Assembly: GCF_900095725.1 (NCBI RefSeq)
Contig: NZ_FMMP01000025.1
Span: 26,535-90,534, forward strand
DNA length: 64,000 nucleotides
Direction: 5' to 3'
Origin: Cellulosilyticum sp. I15G10I2
Lineage (GTDB): Bacteria > Bacillota > Clostridia > Lachnospirales > Cellulosilyticaceae
Shown here: positions 45,168 to 53,857 of the stretch, piece after piece
Numbering within the stretch: position 1 is the stretch's first letter
How the letters are laid out: each line of letters opens with the position of its first letter
The notes under the pieces: generated by a model
Database searches by the model: none
What the model saw: the letters and a program-made list of their open reading frames with translations, nothing else
Told to the model about the DNA's origin: nothing
Program-made: the position numbers and the translations under genes

Positions 45168-48092
45168 TTAACTGCAGCCAGTTGTTGTACCACATTCAAT
45201 GCAGACCTTACAGGTGCCGTTTTTAACCAGTCTCTCACTTTTACATGAGGGACAAGTTTCACCATAAATTTTTGTGCTGTTAGAAGGCATATCTTGTGGT
45301 GTTGGGGTCATAGAGGCTAAGGGTTTAACTTGACAATATGAAAAATCACCTAACTCAATATCAATAATTTTGCTAATAAGATCGGAAATTGAATCCGCCA
45401 TTTTAATATAGGGGTGGCCATACACAAAACCACTCGGTTCGTATTTTTGACCCCGATACATACTTGCAATATCTGAAGCTGGTACACCATATTGAAGCAT
45501 CTCAGAAACAGTGGTAGAAATGCTGTCTAATAAACCTTTCACTAAGGAGCCTTGTCTGCCGGCTGATACATAAATTTCACCAAGTTTACCATTATCATAA
45601 AAGGAAACCGTAATATAAAGTTTGAGACCCGCGATTTCAGCCTCATGGACATGCGCTTTTCTGATACCAATCGGTTTGATTCTAAGTGGTGATTGTGATG
45701 CGAGCACTTTTTTCTCCGCATAATCAAGAAGTTCTTTATAAGTTAGATTTTGAAGCTGAGTATTTGTCTGATCATTAATAGTCGTATTAAGCGGCTGTGA
45801 AGATTTACACCCATCACGGTATAAAGCAATAGCTTTAACGCCGAGTTTCCATGAAAGATGATAAATTTTAGCAATATCTTTGACGGTTGCTTCTTGTGGT
45901 AAATTAACCGTTTTTGAAATAGCGCCCGATACATGAGGTGTAAGAGCAGCCATCATTTTAACATGTCCGCTGGGGGCGATGTAACGACTGCCGGTACCGC
46001 ACTTATTTGCTGTATCAAAAATAGCATAGTGTTCTTTTTTTAGGTGAGGTGCCCCTTCGATTTTGCCATCCGCAATTTGTTCATAACCTTCTTTGTGCTC
46101 TTTTTTTAAGATGTAGTCTAAAATATCTTTAATTTCAACAGTATTATAGCCCAATTTTTTTAATACATCAGAGATAATTGGATTGACTATCTCCATGCTA
46201 CTACCACCCACAAGCTTTTTGTAAGCCACATGGCTGAAAAAAGGTTCGGAAGAAGTTGTTGCACAGTCCATAGCAAAAGCAATAGTACCAGTAGGTGCAA
46301 GGACTGAAACTTGTGCATTTCTAAAGCCATATTTCTCACCAGCAGTTAAGGTGTTTTGCCATATTTCTTTAATAGTCTGGCTCATGTCAGATAACCCTAA
46401 CTCCAGAAGTAAGTCGTGGGAAATAACAACCGGTGAGTAATTAAGTCCCTCAAGTAAGCAGTCGGTATCGCTATAGGCGCTGCATTTTGCATGGTTGCGC
46501 ATGACTTTCATCATATAAGGTTTATTGATTTCAAAATAAGTAAAAGGACCTATTTCCTTAGCAAATAATGAAGAAACATAATACGAATAACCCGTCAAAA
46601 TACTCATAAGGCTAGCCCCGATATTGCGCGCTTCTTCACTGTCATAAGGGAATTTCATCAGCATAAATAATGCACCAAGATTAGTAAGCCCAAGACCAGT
46701 TGTTCTAAAGTGATAGGATCTGCGAGCGATATCTGGTGTTGGAAATTGCCCCTGATGAATAGTAGCTTCTAAAACAATTTGAGTCATTTTAATACAATGT
46801 TTATAGCCTTCTAGGTCAAAGGTATTGGAGTCAGCATTATAAAATTTTAATATATTAATACTTGCTAGGTTACAAGCTGTATCATCCAGAAACATATATT
46901 CAGAGCAAGGATTACTTGCATTAATGCGATTATGAGATGCGAAAGTATTGCCGTCTTCACCAGCTGGTGCGGTATGCCATGCGTTAATGGTATCATCAAA
47001 TTGAATGCCAGGATCACCGCAGCGCCATGCTGCCTTCGCGATTTGATCGTAGAGTACTTTGGCAGAAATAGTATGTGATAAAGAACCATCTAGGCGGTTA
47101 GTGAGACTAATAGGCGTTTCTTCATCAAAAATCTGCTCCATAAAAGTATCCGTTACGCGTACGGAGTTGTTAGCGTTTTGACCAGAAACAGTTTCATATG
47201 CTTCACCGTCAAAGTGCGTATCATAACCCATCTTCCCTAAAGCCACAACTTTATCTTCTTCGTGAGACTTCCAATTTACAAAATCCTCAATCTCAGGATG
47301 GTCAATGTTTAAGATATTCATTTTAGCAGCCCGTCTTGTGGTTCCCCCTGATTTGATAGCGCCTGCATTGCGGTCAAATACTTTGAGAAAGCTCATAAGT
47401 CCAGAAGATTTGCCACCGCCTGAGAGTGTTTCGCCTTTAGCACGAATACTCGACCAATTAGATCCTACACCAGAGCCGTATTTAAAAAGTCTGGTTTCTA
47501 TAGCTAGTTGATCAGTGATTGATTTTTCACCTAGAAGAGAGTCTTGAACACTTACTATAAAGCAAGCTGAACCTTGCGTTCTTGTATAGGCATCAGCAGA
47601 GAGGGCAACATCATTCACATTAGGATCGAAGTAATAATGGCCTTGACTGGGGCCAGAAATACCGTAGCTTGATTTAAGTCCTGTATTAAACCATTGAGGG
47701 CTATTAGGTGCCCACATTTGAGCAATCATCATATAAGCAAGTTCATCATATACAATCTCTTTTGACGCTTCATCTATTAGGCCTTCATCAAAAGCCGAAC
47801 ATACCCAGAAATGGACCATGCGGTGAACAATTTGCTTAAATGAATTTTCATGGCCGCATTCAGTAGGAACGCCGCTTTTTCTAAAGTATTTACTTGCAAT
47901 AATGTCGCATGCAGATTGAGAAAAATGGGTAGGAAACTCTAAATGCTCCATATGTACAATGCTTTTTCCAGTTTTATAATCTGTAATTTTTACGTCTACA
48001 GTATGCCAAGTAAATAGATCATAAACGCTTTGTTGTGTTGTGGCAAGAGAATGCGTGTAGTAACGGGTAATAAGGTCTTTTAAATTGATCAT
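45168..48092 (-). CDS. nrdJ: Adenosylcobalamin-dependent (class II) ribonucleotide reductase
   Basis: A 974-residue class II reductase that makes deoxyribonucleotides under any oxygen level using B12. Key regions are MWAPNSPQWFNTG, GSACFIVSVQDSL (substrate-site Cys), NPCSEYMFLDDTACNLASIN with the radical Cys and Asn, and SVLAPTGTIAFAMDC. The C-terminus ends in a zinc-ribbon/redox tail CPSCKSERLVKNGTCKVCIE. Transcribed alone; AAGGAG precedes the start. No cobalamin riboswitch is seen upstream. A corrinoid adenosyltransferase gene 2.5 kb away could supply its cofactor. Confidence 0.96.
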   Translation of the reverse strand: MINLKDLITRYYTHSLATTQQSVYDLFTWHTVDVKITDYKTGKSIVHMEHLEFPTHFSQSACDIIASKYFRKSGVPTECGHENSFKQIVHRMVHFWVCSAFDEGLIDEASKEIVYDELAYMMIAQMWAPNSPQWFNTGLKSSYGISGPSQGHYYFDPNVNDVALSADAYTRTQGSACFIVSVQDSLLGEKSITDQLAIETRLFKYGSGVGSNWSSIRAKGETLSGGGKSSGLMSFLKVFDRNAGAIKSGGTTRRAAKMNILNIDHPEIEDFVNWKSHEEDKVVALGKMGYDTHFDGEAYETVSGQNANNSVRVTDTFMEQIFDEETPISLTNRLDGSLSHTISAKVLYDQIAKAAWRCGDPGIQFDDTINAWHTAPAGEDGNTFASHNRINASNPCSEYMFLDDTACNLASINILKFYNADSNTFDLEGYKHCIKMTQIVLEATIHQGQFPTPDIARRSYHFRTTGLGLTNLGALFMLMKFPYDSEEARNIGASLMSILTGYSYYVSSLFAKEIGPFTYFEINKPYMMKVMRNHAKCSAYSDTDCLLEGLNYSPVVISHDLLLELGLSDMSQTIKEIWQNTLTAGEKYGFRNAQVSVLAPTGTIAFAMDCATTSSEPFFSHVAYKKLVGGSSMEIVNPIISDVLKKLGYNTVEIKDILDYILKKEHKEGYEQIADGKIEGAPHLKKEHYAIFDTANKCGTGSRYIAPSGHVKMMAALTPHVSGAISKTVNLPQEATVKDIAKIYHLSWKLGVKAIALYRDGCKSSQPLNTTINDQTNTQLQNLTYKELLDYAEKKVLASQSPLRIKPIGIRKAHVHEAEIAGLKLYITVSFYDNGKLGEIYVSAGRQGSLVKGLLDSISTTVSEMLQYGVPASDIASMYRGQKYEPSGFVYGHPYIKMADSISDLISKIIDIELGDFSYCQVKPLASMTPTPQDMPSNSTKIYGETCPSCKSERLVKNGTCKVCIECGTTTGCS

Positions 48093-48374
48093 AATCTAAT
48101 AATCTCCTTCTAATATAGCGTGAATTCATGGAAATAACAGTTAATTTAATTTACCATATAATTAATGTGTTTGCAAGAGGCATATACAATATATAGTACA
48201 ATATATGAAAATAACATCAACATATACTACTTTGTGTGAAAAAAATAAAAAATATTTACTTTTAATTTGAGATTATATTATGTTAAAACATTATATTTTT
48301 ATTCCCTCAAAACATAAAAAATTAGTTTATAGTAAAAACTACTTGTACACTATCAAAGTTAAAGGAGATCAGCT
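48093..48374. other. AT-rich divergent intergenic region
   Basis: This 280-base stretch separates nrdJ (-) from an unknown gene (+). It is very A/T-rich, with short palindromes such as ATATACAATATATAGTA near 48180, and should hold both promoters. I see no ORF, riboswitch or NrdR-box pair that I could defend. Confidence 0.5.
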
Positions 48375-49034
48375 ATGATTACAATTGGAGTAGATAATAC
48401 ACTAGATATGGGAAAAGATACGATTGATTATATTCATGAGATCAGTAAAAGCCAAGGTATTAGAATACATCACATTGCTCCCTCTAAACCTATTATTTAC
48501 AAAAATAATAGAACACTATCTATAAAAAATTATGTGGAATGTTTAGAAAAAGAAGATAGAATAGAACTGCTCATTATCGAGTTTAAAAAAAATAGCATAG
48601 AAAATGATCTTTATAAAAATCTTAGCTTTGATATTATTGTCCTATTTGATCATTTCATGGCCCAGAGACCTTTTATAAATCACAAACTTTATTTTGAGCA
48701 TAAAATTCTTAAATATTTTAAATGTAAATGCTATCTCATTCCAGATACTTATAATATAAAAAAACAAGGATGTATCACTTATGGGTGGCATAATGATGCA
48801 GACATTTCTTTATCTAGTGCAGAAAAAGATCCTGAAGGCGTTACTAAAATACAATGCTGTATACAAACTTGTATGCCCACTCAAAGGGGAACATTTACAA
48901 TGCCTGTAGAGTTTCCGGTATATGGTAAAACGCGGTATACTGAAGAATTATTAGCAGGGGCAGCTATCTTTATTCTATATGGTTTTGATGCCAGTACATT
49001 TGTTATAGAAAATAATGTTTATAACATGGTATAA
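48375..49034 (+). CDS. Unknown protein with distant Mur-ligase-like features
   Basis: A 219-residue protein I do not recognise. It lacks a P-loop. Its middle and end (CITYGWHNDADISLSSAEKD; then a strand-rich stretch ending PVEFPVYGKTRY and ELLAGAAIFILYGFD) follow the pattern of Mur ligases, where '(T)YG...AD' begins the substrate-facing part and 'G.(H/R)..NALAAIA' follows. The Mur ATP site is absent, so it may be a cut-down Mur-like domain with a binding role. Possible alternatives include a spore-specific protein. The start has AAAGGAG well placed. It stands alone between nrdJ (divergent) and the SSB-like gene. Confidence 0.65.
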   Translation: MITIGVDNTLDMGKDTIDYIHEISKSQGIRIHHIAPSKPIIYKNNRTLSIKNYVECLEKEDRIELLIIEFKKNSIENDLYKNLSFDIIVLFDHFMAQRPFINHKLYFEHKILKYFKCKCYLIPDTYNIKKQGCITYGWHNDADISLSSAEKDPEGVTKIQCCIQTCMPTQRGTFTMPVEFPVYGKTRYTEELLAGAAIFILYGFDASTFVIENNVYNMV

Positions 49035-49114
49035 AGTTGTACCAGTTTGAATAGATATTATATTGACAGATGAAACTGTTAAAGAACAAATAGAGGATAA
49101 GGAGAGGGTAGGGA

Positions 49115-49771
49115 ATGGTAGAACACATACTACAAAATAACGAGGTACTGCTTATAGGGAAGGTAGTTAGTGATATTAGATTTAGTCACAAAGTATATGG
49201 AGAAGGGTTCTATACTTTTGATTTAGAGGTGCCAAGGTTAAGTGATTCCTATGATATTTTACCAGTTACTATTTCAGAGCGTATCTTACCGACTTTAGGG
49301 AATATACAAGGCAAGATATTAGAAACTGTAGGGCAGTTTAGATCTTACAATCAATATGAAGACGGTAAAAACAGGCTTATTTTAACAGTATTTATTCTGG
49401 AAGCCAAAGAAGTTTCAGAGCAAGAGTTATTAAAAAATAAAAACTATATTTATCTTAATGGCTATGTGTGCAAAGAACCTGTATATAGAACGACACCTTT
49501 TGGTCGGGAAATTACAGATGTTTTGCTTGCCGTTAATCGGTCTTATCATAAATCAGATTACATTCCGTGCATTACATGGGGGAGAAATGCCAGGTTTGCT
49601 GAGAATTTAAAAGTAGGAGACCACATAAAAGTATGGGGAAGAATTCAAAGCAGAATTTATCAGAAAAAGCTTGAAACAGGTGAAACAACTACAAAAATAG
49701 CTTATGAGATTTCTATTGGAAAGATGGAAGTTGCAGATAATAATAACAAGGAAGAAGAAGCAGCTGAATAA
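49115..49771 (+). CDS. Tandem OB-fold SSB-like single-stranded DNA-binding protein
   Basis: A 218-residue protein with two OB-like halves. Residues 1-105 (NEVLLIGKVVSDIRFSHKVY; FYTFDLEVPRLSDSYDILPV) and 106-210 (NYIYLNGYVCKEPVYRTTPF; GREITDVLLAVNRSYHKSDY; PCITWGRNARFAENLKVGDH) each resemble the SSB core; the second half is closest to Ssb/PriB-like folds. The usual acidic C-terminal DDIPF tip is replaced by a short acidic tail (NNKEEEAAE). This double-OB form occurs in Clostridia alongside a normal ssb, and its exact role is not established. Confidence 0.8.
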   Translation: MVEHILQNNEVLLIGKVVSDIRFSHKVYGEGFYTFDLEVPRLSDSYDILPVTISERILPTLGNIQGKILETVGQFRSYNQYEDGKNRLILTVFILEAKEVSEQELLKNKNYIYLNGYVCKEPVYRTTPFGREITDVLLAVNRSYHKSDYIPCITWGRNARFAENLKVGDHIKVWGRIQSRIYQKKLETGETTTKIAYEISIGKMEVADNNNKEEEAAE

Positions 49772-49776
49772 CCGCC

Positions 49777-49808
49777 AAAAGCAGAGCATATCATGCTCTG
49801 CTTTTGTG
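49777..49808 (+). terminator. Terminator after the SSB-like gene
   Basis: AAAAGCAGAGCAT pairs perfectly with ATGCTCTGCTTTT. Confidence 0.85.
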
Positions 49809-49909
49809 TGGGATGCTAACGAGAATGAAAAGCCCATCTTTAAATAAAAGATATGTTATAATAGAAATAGTTAAATATAAAATAAGCAGGGCAGGGGTTA
49901 AAGAAAGAT

Positions 49910-50578
49910 ATGTACCAGATTATAAGACAAAAGAGAAAAACTGTAGCGATTGATATAGATAATGACCTAAATATTGTTATAAAAGTACCGCACTATTTAA
50001 AAACATCGGAAATTAATAAACTGATTCAAAAACATCAGTCTTGGATTGAAAAGCGTGTTCAAGAAAAGACTCAGCATAAAAAGCAACATGATTGGCGCGT
50101 AACGAATCAGATCTTGTATTTAGGAGAATATAGAGAAATTTACAAGATAAAGGAGCCGTGGCTAAGAGGTAGGGTTGTGGTTGATGGAAATCAGTTAATT
50201 ATTAAGCTTAAAGAGCCAGAGAGCCGTGAGGAAACAGAAAGACTTATTGAACAGTTTTTTAAAGAACAAGCTGATAGTATTTTAACAAATCTTACAGACT
50301 ACTATGCGGATTTAATTCATGTAAGCTACAACAAAATAACTATTCGTAATCAAAAGACAAGATGGGGAAGCTGCTCATCAAAGGGAAATATTTCTTATAA
50401 TGTCAAAATACTATGTGCCTTAGAAGAAATGATAGCCTATATTGTTTTACATGAAGTGATGCATTTAAAACATTTTAATCATGGTAAAGCGTTTTGGCAG
50501 GAAATCGCAGAAATTATGCCAGATTATAAAGATAAAATGAATTACTTTAAACAATTTGGACAAAACTTTATTATATAA
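49910..50578 (+). CDS. YgjP-like (DUF45) zinc metallopeptidase-fold protein
   Basis: A 222-residue protein of the DUF45/YgjP group. The zinc motif is VLHEVMHLKHFNHGKAFW (HExxH plus a third His), preceded by the family hallmark TRWGSCSSKGNISYN. Members occur beside restriction systems or alone; a proteolytic role is assumed but rarely shown. The start follows AGGGGT, and the next gene begins 21 bases after its stop, so it may be co-transcribed with the adenosyltransferase. Confidence 0.88.
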   Translation: MYQIIRQKRKTVAIDIDNDLNIVIKVPHYLKTSEINKLIQKHQSWIEKRVQEKTQHKKQHDWRVTNQILYLGEYREIYKIKEPWLRGRVVVDGNQLIIKLKEPESREETERLIEQFFKEQADSILTNLTDYYADLIHVSYNKITIRNQKTRWGSCSSKGNISYNVKILCALEEMIAYIVLHEVMHLKHFNHGKAFWQEIAEIMPDYKDKMNYFKQFGQNFII

Positions 50579-50599
50579 TAGAGTAAAGGAGGAAAAACT

Positions 50600-51130
50600 A
50601 TGAAAAATGGACTTGTACAAGTTTATTATGGAGATGGAAAAGGTAAAACAACGTCAGCCGTGGGGCTTGGCATTAGAGCGGTAGGCAATAATTATAAAGT
50701 GATCATGATACAGTTTTTAAAAAATGATCTTGCGGGAGAATGTAAAATTATTAGAGATTTAGAACCTTACTTTAAAGTATTTCATTTTGAAAAAGAACAT
50801 GGACTTACATGGACACTTACAGAAGAAGAAAAAGAAGAGCTGAGAAGCGAAACAAAAAATGCTCTGAATTTTGCAATTAAAGTAATGGATACTGCCGAAT
50901 GCGATGTTTTAATATTAGATGAGATTCTTAATGTTGTAGAGGAAGGGATTATAGCAGAAACAGAACTTTGTGAATTGATTGACCATAAGCCGGATGAAAT
51001 GGAGCTTGTATTAACTGGGCGTAATCTGACTGAGTGTATTGCAAAGAGAGCAGACTCTATTAGTTGTGTTAAAGCTATAAAGCACCCTGCACAAAAAGAT
51101 ATGCTAGGAAGAGCGGGGATGGAATATTAA
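50600..51130 (+). CDS. Cob(I)alamin adenosyltransferase, CobO/BtuR type
   Basis: A 176-residue P-loop enzyme that transfers the adenosyl group from ATP to cob(I)alamin. The P-loop is GDGKGKTTSAVGLG (residues 11-24). The motifs MIQFLKND, VLILDEILNVVEEG and LVLTGRN match CobO/CobA proteins. It provides adenosylcobalamin, the cofactor of the class II ribonucleotide reductase encoded nearby. No other cobalamin genes are in the window. AAAGGAGG lies before the ATG. Confidence 0.92.
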   Translation: MKNGLVQVYYGDGKGKTTSAVGLGIRAVGNNYKVIMIQFLKNDLAGECKIIRDLEPYFKVFHFEKEHGLTWTLTEEEKEELRSETKNALNFAIKVMDTAECDVLILDEILNVVEEGIIAETELCELIDHKPDEMELVLTGRNLTECIAKRADSISCVKAIKHPAQKDMLGRAGMEY

Positions 51131-51206
51131 TTTTGTAGAAGGTACATAGTGTTTAATGACTTATTGCCAAGAACCTTCATACAATGCAAATAATCTTTAT
51201 ATAAAG

Positions 51207-51243
51207 AAGAAAGAGCAGATCAACAAGTCTGCTCTTTCTTAAA
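51207..51243. terminator. Bidirectional terminator between the adenosyltransferase and dapB
   Basis: AAGAAAGAGCAGA pairs perfectly with TCTGCTCTTTCTT. It lies between convergent genes and abuts the dapB stop codon. Confidence 0.85.
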
Positions 51244-52002
51244 TTACGCCTCTAATAAATGTTCCATATTATAAAGACCTGGTGCTTTATGGGCTAAAAA
51301 TTTTGCTGCTTTAATTGCCCCTACAGCAAAAACTTCTTTGGAGGTTGCTTGATGGGTAAGAGAAATAAATTCATCATTTCCAGCAAATAGTATTTCATGT
51401 TCTCCCACTATTGTACCACCTCGAACAGCGTGTATACCTATCTCTTTTTTAGGTCTTTTTTCGCGTACCGTAGAGCGGTCATAGCAAAAACTATAGGTGT
51501 TATCTAAAGTTTCGTTAATAGCATCGGCTATGGCCAGCGCAGTACCACTAGGTGCGTCGATTTTTTGATTGTGATGCTTCTCAATAATTTCTATATCAAA
51601 AGAACTATCACTTAGTACCTCAGTAGCTCTTTTAGCAAGTGCAATGAGTAAATTAACGCCAAGAGACATATTAGCTGAGAAGAATAGGGGTACTGTAGTG
51701 CTTATATCATGTATAAAGGCGATTTCTTCGGCGGATAGGCCTGTAGTACAGACAACGGTTGGTATTTTTTTGTTTTTTGCGTATTCAAGCAAAGGGACTA
51801 CTGCCTTTGCTGTAGAAAAATCTATAATTACATCCGCCTCAATATTACATTCCTGAATATGACTAAAAACAGGAAAGGCGTTTGGAACTTCTAAATAAGG
51901 ATCTACTCCAGCTACGATTTGAATACCTTCGTGTTGTGATATGATTCGTGAGATGGTTTGCCCAACTCTGCCATTGCAACCATGCATTAATACTTTTATC
52001 AT
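51244..52002 (-). CDS. dapB: 4-hydroxy-tetrahydrodipicolinate reductase
   Basis: A 252-residue NAD(P)H-dependent reductase, the second committed step of lysine/diaminopimelate synthesis. The nucleotide motif is HGCNGRVGQTISRI. The catalytic HHNQKIDAPSGTAL is complete, as is the C-terminal HEILFAGNDEFISLTHQA. The start at 52002 (MIKVLMHG) lies at the right distance from AAAGGA; the two upstream ATGs are too close. It follows dapA by 25 bases in a lysine-riboswitch-controlled operon. DapB also supports dipicolinate for spores. Confidence 0.96.
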   Translation of the reverse strand: MIKVLMHGCNGRVGQTISRIISQHEGIQIVAGVDPYLEVPNAFPVFSHIQECNIEADVIIDFSTAKAVVPLLEYAKNKKIPTVVCTTGLSAEEIAFIHDISTTVPLFFSANMSLGVNLLIALAKRATEVLSDSSFDIEIIEKHHNQKIDAPSGTALAIADAINETLDNTYSFCYDRSTVREKRPKKEIGIHAVRGGTIVGEHEILFAGNDEFISLTHQATSKEVFAVGAIKAAKFLAHKAPGLYNMEHLLEA

Positions 52003-52027
52003 GTGCATCATCCTTTCTGCCCGAGGT

Positions 52028-52912
52028 TTAAACTAATAGCTTTGCATTAACAAGCGCTTGTTTTAACTGAGCGATATTATTTTCTTCCATACTTGAAAGA
52101 GGTAATCTGCATGGGCCTACATTAAAGCCCATAAGGTTAAGTGCCTCTTTAACAGGAATTGGGTTAACTTCACAAAACAAAGCTTCTATTAAAGGAACGA
52201 GGTCAAGCTGCAGCTTAAGAGCTTCTTTTGTTTGACCGCCTAAATATAATTTTACAATATCATGGGTTTGCTTTGGTGCAATGTTTGATAATACTGAGAT
52301 TACACCTTTGCCGCCAAGTGAAAGTATAGGAATGATTTGATCGTCGTTTCCAGAATAAAGAGGAAGATTGTCGCCGCATTTAGCAGCTATTTGAGCAACT
52401 TGAGCGATGTTACCTGTTGCTTCCTTAAGGCCTATTACAAAATCATATTTTGAAAGTTCATAAGCAGTATTAGGAGTGATATTTACACCAGTACGACTAG
52501 GTACGCTGTATAAGATCATAGGTAGATTAGAAGCCTTTGCAATAGCCGTAAAGTGTTCTATAAGGCCTTTTTGAGTAGCCTTATTGTAATAAGGTGTTAC
52601 TTGAAGAGAAGCATCTGCACCTAGAGTCTTAGCTCTTTTTGTAAGTTCAATACCATGTCTTGTATCATTACTCCCAGTGCCGGCTACAACGGGCACTCTC
52701 CCTTTAACTCTGTCTACTGCCACTTTAATACATTCAAGATGTTCGTCATCAGACATCGTAGATGCCTCGCCAGTTGTACCGCAGATAATGATAGCATCGG
52801 TACTGTTTTGAAGTTGAAAATCTATAAGTTCTTCCAATTTACCAAAGTTAATATCTCCATTCTCATAAAACGGTGTAACAATAGCAACGCCTGCTCCTTC
52901 AAAAATTGTCAT
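52028..52912 (-). CDS. dapA: 4-hydroxy-tetrahydrodipicolinate synthase
   Basis: A 294-residue TIM-barrel aldolase that condenses pyruvate with aspartate semialdehyde. GTTGEASTMSDDEH holds the Thr of the proton relay, VTPYYNKATQKGL the catalytic Tyr, YSVPSRTGVNI the carboxylate-binding Arg and VIGLKEATGN the Schiff-base Lys. It is the first gene of a dapA-dapB operon behind a lysine riboswitch. GGAAGGA precedes its ATG. Confidence 0.97.
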   Translation of the reverse strand: MTIFEGAGVAIVTPFYENGDINFGKLEELIDFQLQNSTDAIIICGTTGEASTMSDDEHLECIKVAVDRVKGRVPVVAGTGSNDTRHGIELTKRAKTLGADASLQVTPYYNKATQKGLIEHFTAIAKASNLPMILYSVPSRTGVNITPNTAYELSKYDFVIGLKEATGNIAQVAQIAAKCGDNLPLYSGNDDQIIPILSLGGKGVISVLSNIAPKQTHDIVKLYLGGQTKEALKLQLDLVPLIEALFCEVNPIPVKEALNLMGFNVGPCRLPLSSMEENNIAQLKQALVNAKLLV

Positions 52913-53080
52913 AATATCAATCCTTCCGTTAGAGTTTCATTATAATAACTTACTTAGTCATTTAAACTAAGTTTGCAGTTAGTAGTTATAAGTGTCTATA
53001 CCATAATATTCATGGCATATAATAAGTGCAACTTGAGTTTAAACGTATTCGATTTTAAAGATTTAATAAAAAATATAAAT

Positions 53081-53105
53081 AAAAAAACCAGCACTTAGAG
53101 GCTGG
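53081..53105 (-). terminator. Riboswitch-controlled terminator before dapA
   Basis: Read on the minus strand, CCAGC pairs with GCTGG around an 8-base loop and is followed by T7. It lies about 50 bases after the lysine aptamer and should stop transcription when lysine is bound. Confidence 0.85.
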
Positions 53106-53156
53106 CTACGAAAATCATTATAAGTATCATTCCTATAAGAATGATAAAATGATAAA

Positions 53157-53327
53157 GTAGCACTCCACTCTTATTTTACAATAAAGAGTGACAGTTGTAT
53201 AGCTGTTAACGATACAACCAGAAATAAATAATGCAAGTTATTTATCCTTCGGCGATATTTCCTTTCTACATTTATCCTGTTCTCTTGCAAGAATCAAAAT
53301 GCATACTCATAACTACCGCGCCTCTAC
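53157..53327 (-). ncRNA. Lysine riboswitch (L box) aptamer
   Basis: The 171-base aptamer has the conserved L-box pieces in order on the minus strand: GTAGAGGCGCGGTAGTTATG, AGTATG, AAGGAAATATCGCCGAAGG, GGTTGTAT, ACTGTCACTC and AGAGTGGAGTGCTAC. The P1 helix forms between GTAG and CTAC. Length is normal for this class. With the downstream terminator it represses dapA-dapB when lysine is plentiful. Confidence 0.92.
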
Positions 53328-53353
53328 ATGGATACTATATTAGATTGATTAAT

Positions 53354-53382
53354 ATTATATCATTAAAAGATTTAAGTGTCAA
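53354..53382 (-). promoter_or_regulatory. Consensus promoter of the lysine-riboswitch operon
   Basis: On the minus strand TTGACA (53377-53382), 17 bases, TATAAT (53354-53359); transcription would begin near 53347, about 20 bases before the aptamer. Confidence 0.85.
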
Positions 53383-53510
53383 TATAACATTTTATATTTT
53401 TGGTATAAAATTCAAATTATTAAAATTTTTCTAAAAGTGAAGGCCTAGTGTATAAAATATGTTTTATAGATACATACTCTAGTAAATCCCATTTAGAAAA
53501 AGGAGAGCAT

Positions 53511-53729
53511 ATGAAAACAAATGAATCTAAAAATAAAGAAAAGCTATTTGATGCTTTATCTGAACATGAAAAAATGAAACTAGAAATAGCTGAAGAATTA
53601 GGACTTTTGGATCAAGTCCAGCAAGGTGGCTGGAAAAGCTTATCCGCTAAAGAAACCGGAAGAATAGGTGGTCTTATGACCAAGAGAAAAAGAGAGCTTA
53701 GCAGTAAAACAGAAGAAAATACAAAATAA
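53511..53729 (+). CDS. Alpha/beta-type small acid-soluble spore protein
   Basis: A 72-residue DNA-binding spore protein. The family motifs are MKLEIAEELGL followed by GGWKSLSAKETGRIGGLMTK, including the GPR-protease-type site and the C-terminal 'ETGRIGG.M' block. These proteins coat spore DNA and protect it from UV and heat. The start at 53511 has AAAGGAGAG at the right distance; the longer frame lacks one. It is a single-gene unit with a very strong terminator. A forespore (sigma-G) promoter is expected, but I could not identify one with confidence. Confidence 0.88.
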   Translation: MKTNESKNKEKLFDALSEHEKMKLEIAEELGLLDQVQQGGWKSLSAKETGRIGGLMTKRKRELSSKTEENTK

Positions 53730-53792
53730 AAGCAAGAGGCGTATAGGTTACTATGAAATGGAACCTATACGCCTCTTGCTTTTATTTATTTG
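53724..53792 (+). terminator. Very strong terminator after the SASP gene
   Basis: A perfect 26-bp stem with a 12-base loop, starting within the last codons and spanning the stop codon. It ends in TTTTATTTATTTG. Confidence 0.85.
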
Positions 53793-53857
53793 TTTTTTTA
53801 TGAATATAGATTTCACATCTCTATATTTTAGGAACACATACTAACCAAAAGATACTT

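Noticed and set aside
48093..48374. Possible cobalamin riboswitch before nrdJ
   Set aside because: The region is A/T-only in character and lacks the B12-box pattern.
53231..53434. 67-codon + strand frame
   Set aside because: It lies across the lysine aptamer and promoter on the other strand and has no ribosome site.
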